A DNA stretch of 64,000 nt. It comes from Nissolia schottii. Taxonomy: Eukaryota > Streptophyta > Magnoliopsida > Fabales > Fabaceae. The notes below the pieces were generated by a model that saw only the letters and a list, made by a program, of their open reading frames with translations, was not told the DNA's origin and made no database searches. Made by a program: the position numbers and the translations under genes. Of this stretch, positions 61,820-64,000 are shown piece after piece (within the stretch, counting starts at the first letter, position 1; the number at the start of each line of letters is the position of its first letter). Where the stretch lies: the NCBI GenBank assembly GCA_003254905.1, contig QANU01104974.1, positions 71,088-135,087 on the forward strand. Reading direction: 5' to 3'.

Positions 61820-62223
61820 GTATAGTCATCTTTTTTTTTTTTATTTGCCTTTTTAAGAACTTATTATCATTTGTAACTTGTTGCACAGTTCTAAGCTCTC
61901 TGACATTTTTAACTGTTACTACTCTTGATCTCCATCGTATATTGTTCTTAGTAAGCTTTTCAATTGTCTTAATTCATCACTGCACTTGGGCATACGTATT
62001 TCTATATAATCAACAGCAATAACTCAGGCTTTCTAATTAAGTGGTGTTGGCTATATAAATCAAAAACACTATTTTGTCATGTGGTACCAATTAGTGCTAT
62101 TATGTTGGAAAATTCATTTAGGTGCTGTTGTGAAATCTGTGTTAGAGAAGCACCAAATAACTTCCAGTCAATTTCTAGTGGTAAGGGTAAACATCAGGAA
62201 GACATGCTCAAGTATGTGTTTTG

Positions 62224-63265
62224 GTATTCACTGTAATTTGTATTGATATATGGTATTCATGAGATCAGAGATATGTATGATGGTGTTGAAATTGCCTATA
62301 TTCAAGCCATTAAAGATATGTATGAGGGGGTCACAACTAGTATGAGAACACAACGTGGAGTTATAGAGGATTTCCCCATAACAATTGGACGACACCAAGA
62401 GTCAACTCTGAGTCCCTATCTTTTTAGGTTGGTCTTGGATATTCTTACTGATCATAGTCAAGATCTGGTGCCATGATGCATGCTTTTTTGCATAATGTTA
62501 GTAGGAGAGATGAGAGACGATTAAATGGGGAGCTCAAACTATGGAGACTAGCTTTGGAAGCACACGATTTTCACTTAAGTAGGACTGACATAGAGTATAT
62601 GGAATGTAAGTTTAGCAAGAGGGACACAAATTCTAATGCAAAGGTGAATTGGGGATAATACCATACAACAAGTCAACCAATTCAAGTACTTTGGATCCAT
62701 TATCCAAAATGATGGGGGGATAGAGGGAGATGTAAATCATAGGATCCATGCTGGGTGGATGAATTTGGGTGGTGGATGAAATGGTGGAGTGCCTCAGATG
62801 TTCAAGTGATAAAAGAGTGTTTCATAAGTGAAAATTTTATTGCATATCTATATGACCGATCAGCGACGTTATGTGACGGAACATAAGGTAGTAAAATACC
62901 AACAAGAAAATAAGCTCAATGTTGCCAAGATGAGGATGTTGCGTTGAATAAGTGGACACACTAGACGAGATAGGATTAGGAATGAAATGCATTACAAAAA
63001 AGTTGGGATTGCACCTATTATGGAAAATAATAGAATTTCACTTTAGGTGGTTTGGGCATATGGGGAGAAGGCTTGAAGAAGCCCTAATTAGAAGGGTAAA
63101 TTAGATGACGGATAGTCCATTAGTTAAGGTAGAGGGAGATCTAGAAAAATTATAGATAAAGTTATTAGAAGATATCTAAATGTTGATGGTTTGAAGGCGA
63201 ATATGATCTATGATTAGACAATATGGTGTATTCATCATCCATGTAACCGACCCCACCTAATGAAA
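62224..63265 (+). mobile_element. LINE reverse transcriptase remnant in the last visible symplekin-like intron
   Basis: Broken frames read YIQAIKDMYEGVTTSMRT, SPYLFRLVLDILTDHSQD, EYMECKFSKR, FKYFGSIIQNDGGIEGDVNHRI, QQENKLNVAKMRML and DGLKANMIYD. This is the C-terminal half of a common plant LINE RT. The catalytic loop after DLVP is destroyed. Confidence 0.85.
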
Positions 63266-64000
63266 CAATAGTAGTAACATCAGACTTGGTCATCCTAATT
63301 TGTGTTCGTACTGGAAGCACCAATTTGGAAAATACAATGTAGTGACACCATACTTGGTCACTTTCCATTTCAAATTTTACTTTGCTGATTTGCTCTATTA
63401 ACTCAATAATATTTTGTACATTTCATTGTTAACCTTAGAGTTCTATGTAAGATTAAGGGCCTGTTTGGATAACACCTCTTATGACTTACATAAGTGATCA
63501 CTTTCAGACAATAATACTTGTATTATATTATTTAAAGTTAGAAAGACAGTGCCACTGCCTATTCTTTTCGTTTCAAACTCTGGTTGAGGTTTCTTTTCTC
63601 TTCATTCTCTTTGTATATGTAAGGCAGCTTGCCTCTCCCCTGCATACCTTTTTTTCCCCCTCATTGTTGCTTCCTTTTCCCTCCTCAATCCTCGCCAACC
63701 ATCATCTATCAATGGCTTTAAAATAAAAATGAGAACAAAGGTATTACTTGGAAACAGGGCAAGATATTGGTTTGGCCTAGGGGATACTTAGTTTTTGCTT
63801 TTTATTAGCTTATATCTGTGTTGATAGTACATTAGTACTTGAGAATTTTGTCTTTTTTTTGGGAGATTTCAGTGATGAATTTTCATTTTTGAGCTTATAC
63901 ATGACTTTGGCGATGACTGTGTTAATGAATTTGTGATTTATTGGTCTAAAATATCATTTAATTCATGGTATACCATATATAAAGTAATTTTTCAATGTGT
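63266..64000. other. Remaining part of the symplekin-like intron to the window edge
   Basis: No exon matching the missing C-terminus is seen. AT-rich, nothing recognised. Confidence 0.5.

Overview
The window is nuclear DNA from a flowering plant, most likely a legume close to soybean (inference). The basis is large intron-rich genes with GT/AG introns, Ty3/gypsy, Ty1/copia, LINE, Mutator and MITE-type repeats, AT-rich intergenic DNA and protein sequences typical of eudicots. No bacterial, organellar or CRISPR-like content is visible.

Layout. Positions 1-21,000 are a transposon nest. A young Athila-lineage Ty3/gypsy element fills 1-12,290 on the minus strand, with gag-pol, integrase, a third ORF, LTRs, PBS and PPT. 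A 735-base N gap (12,291-13,025) starts exactly at its LTR end. After the gap come an LTR of a second gypsy family (13,026-13,925), a decayed Reina-like chromovirus (13,926-18,280) that this LTR interrupts, and a broken MULE transposase (18,448-20,040) whose intron the chromovirus seems to have entered.

Positions 21,770-64,000 are a genic arm: an LMBR1-like membrane protein (+, 14 exons, 509 codons plus stop), a GDSL/SGNH esterase of the CPRD49 type (-, 6 exons), a possible 66-residue Lys-rich microprotein (-), a Nudix hydrolase (-, 2 exons), a rhodanese-domain protein (-, 2 exons), and a symplekin-like mRNA 3'-end processing factor (+, 25 exons seen, running off the right edge). The rhodanese and symplekin genes are divergent and share an upstream region of about 0.8 kb. 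Introns and spacers carry LINE fragments, a Stowaway MITE, long-TIR elements, a copia remnant, a short LTR element without coding capacity, and a dispersed TRIM-like repeat.

How the parts relate. The host genes are housekeeping genes with no operon-like logic. From memory, LMBR1-like, rhodanese and symplekin genes also lie close together in Arabidopsis on two duplicated segments, so the gene order probably reflects conserved synteny. The most interesting detail is in the Athila element. A candidate intron upstream of the third ORF splits the start codon: unspliced RNA reads AUG-UAA, while spliced RNA would read AUG into the long ORF. A TATA-like box and CT-rich leader sit just upstream. I did not find a convincing new multi-gene system.
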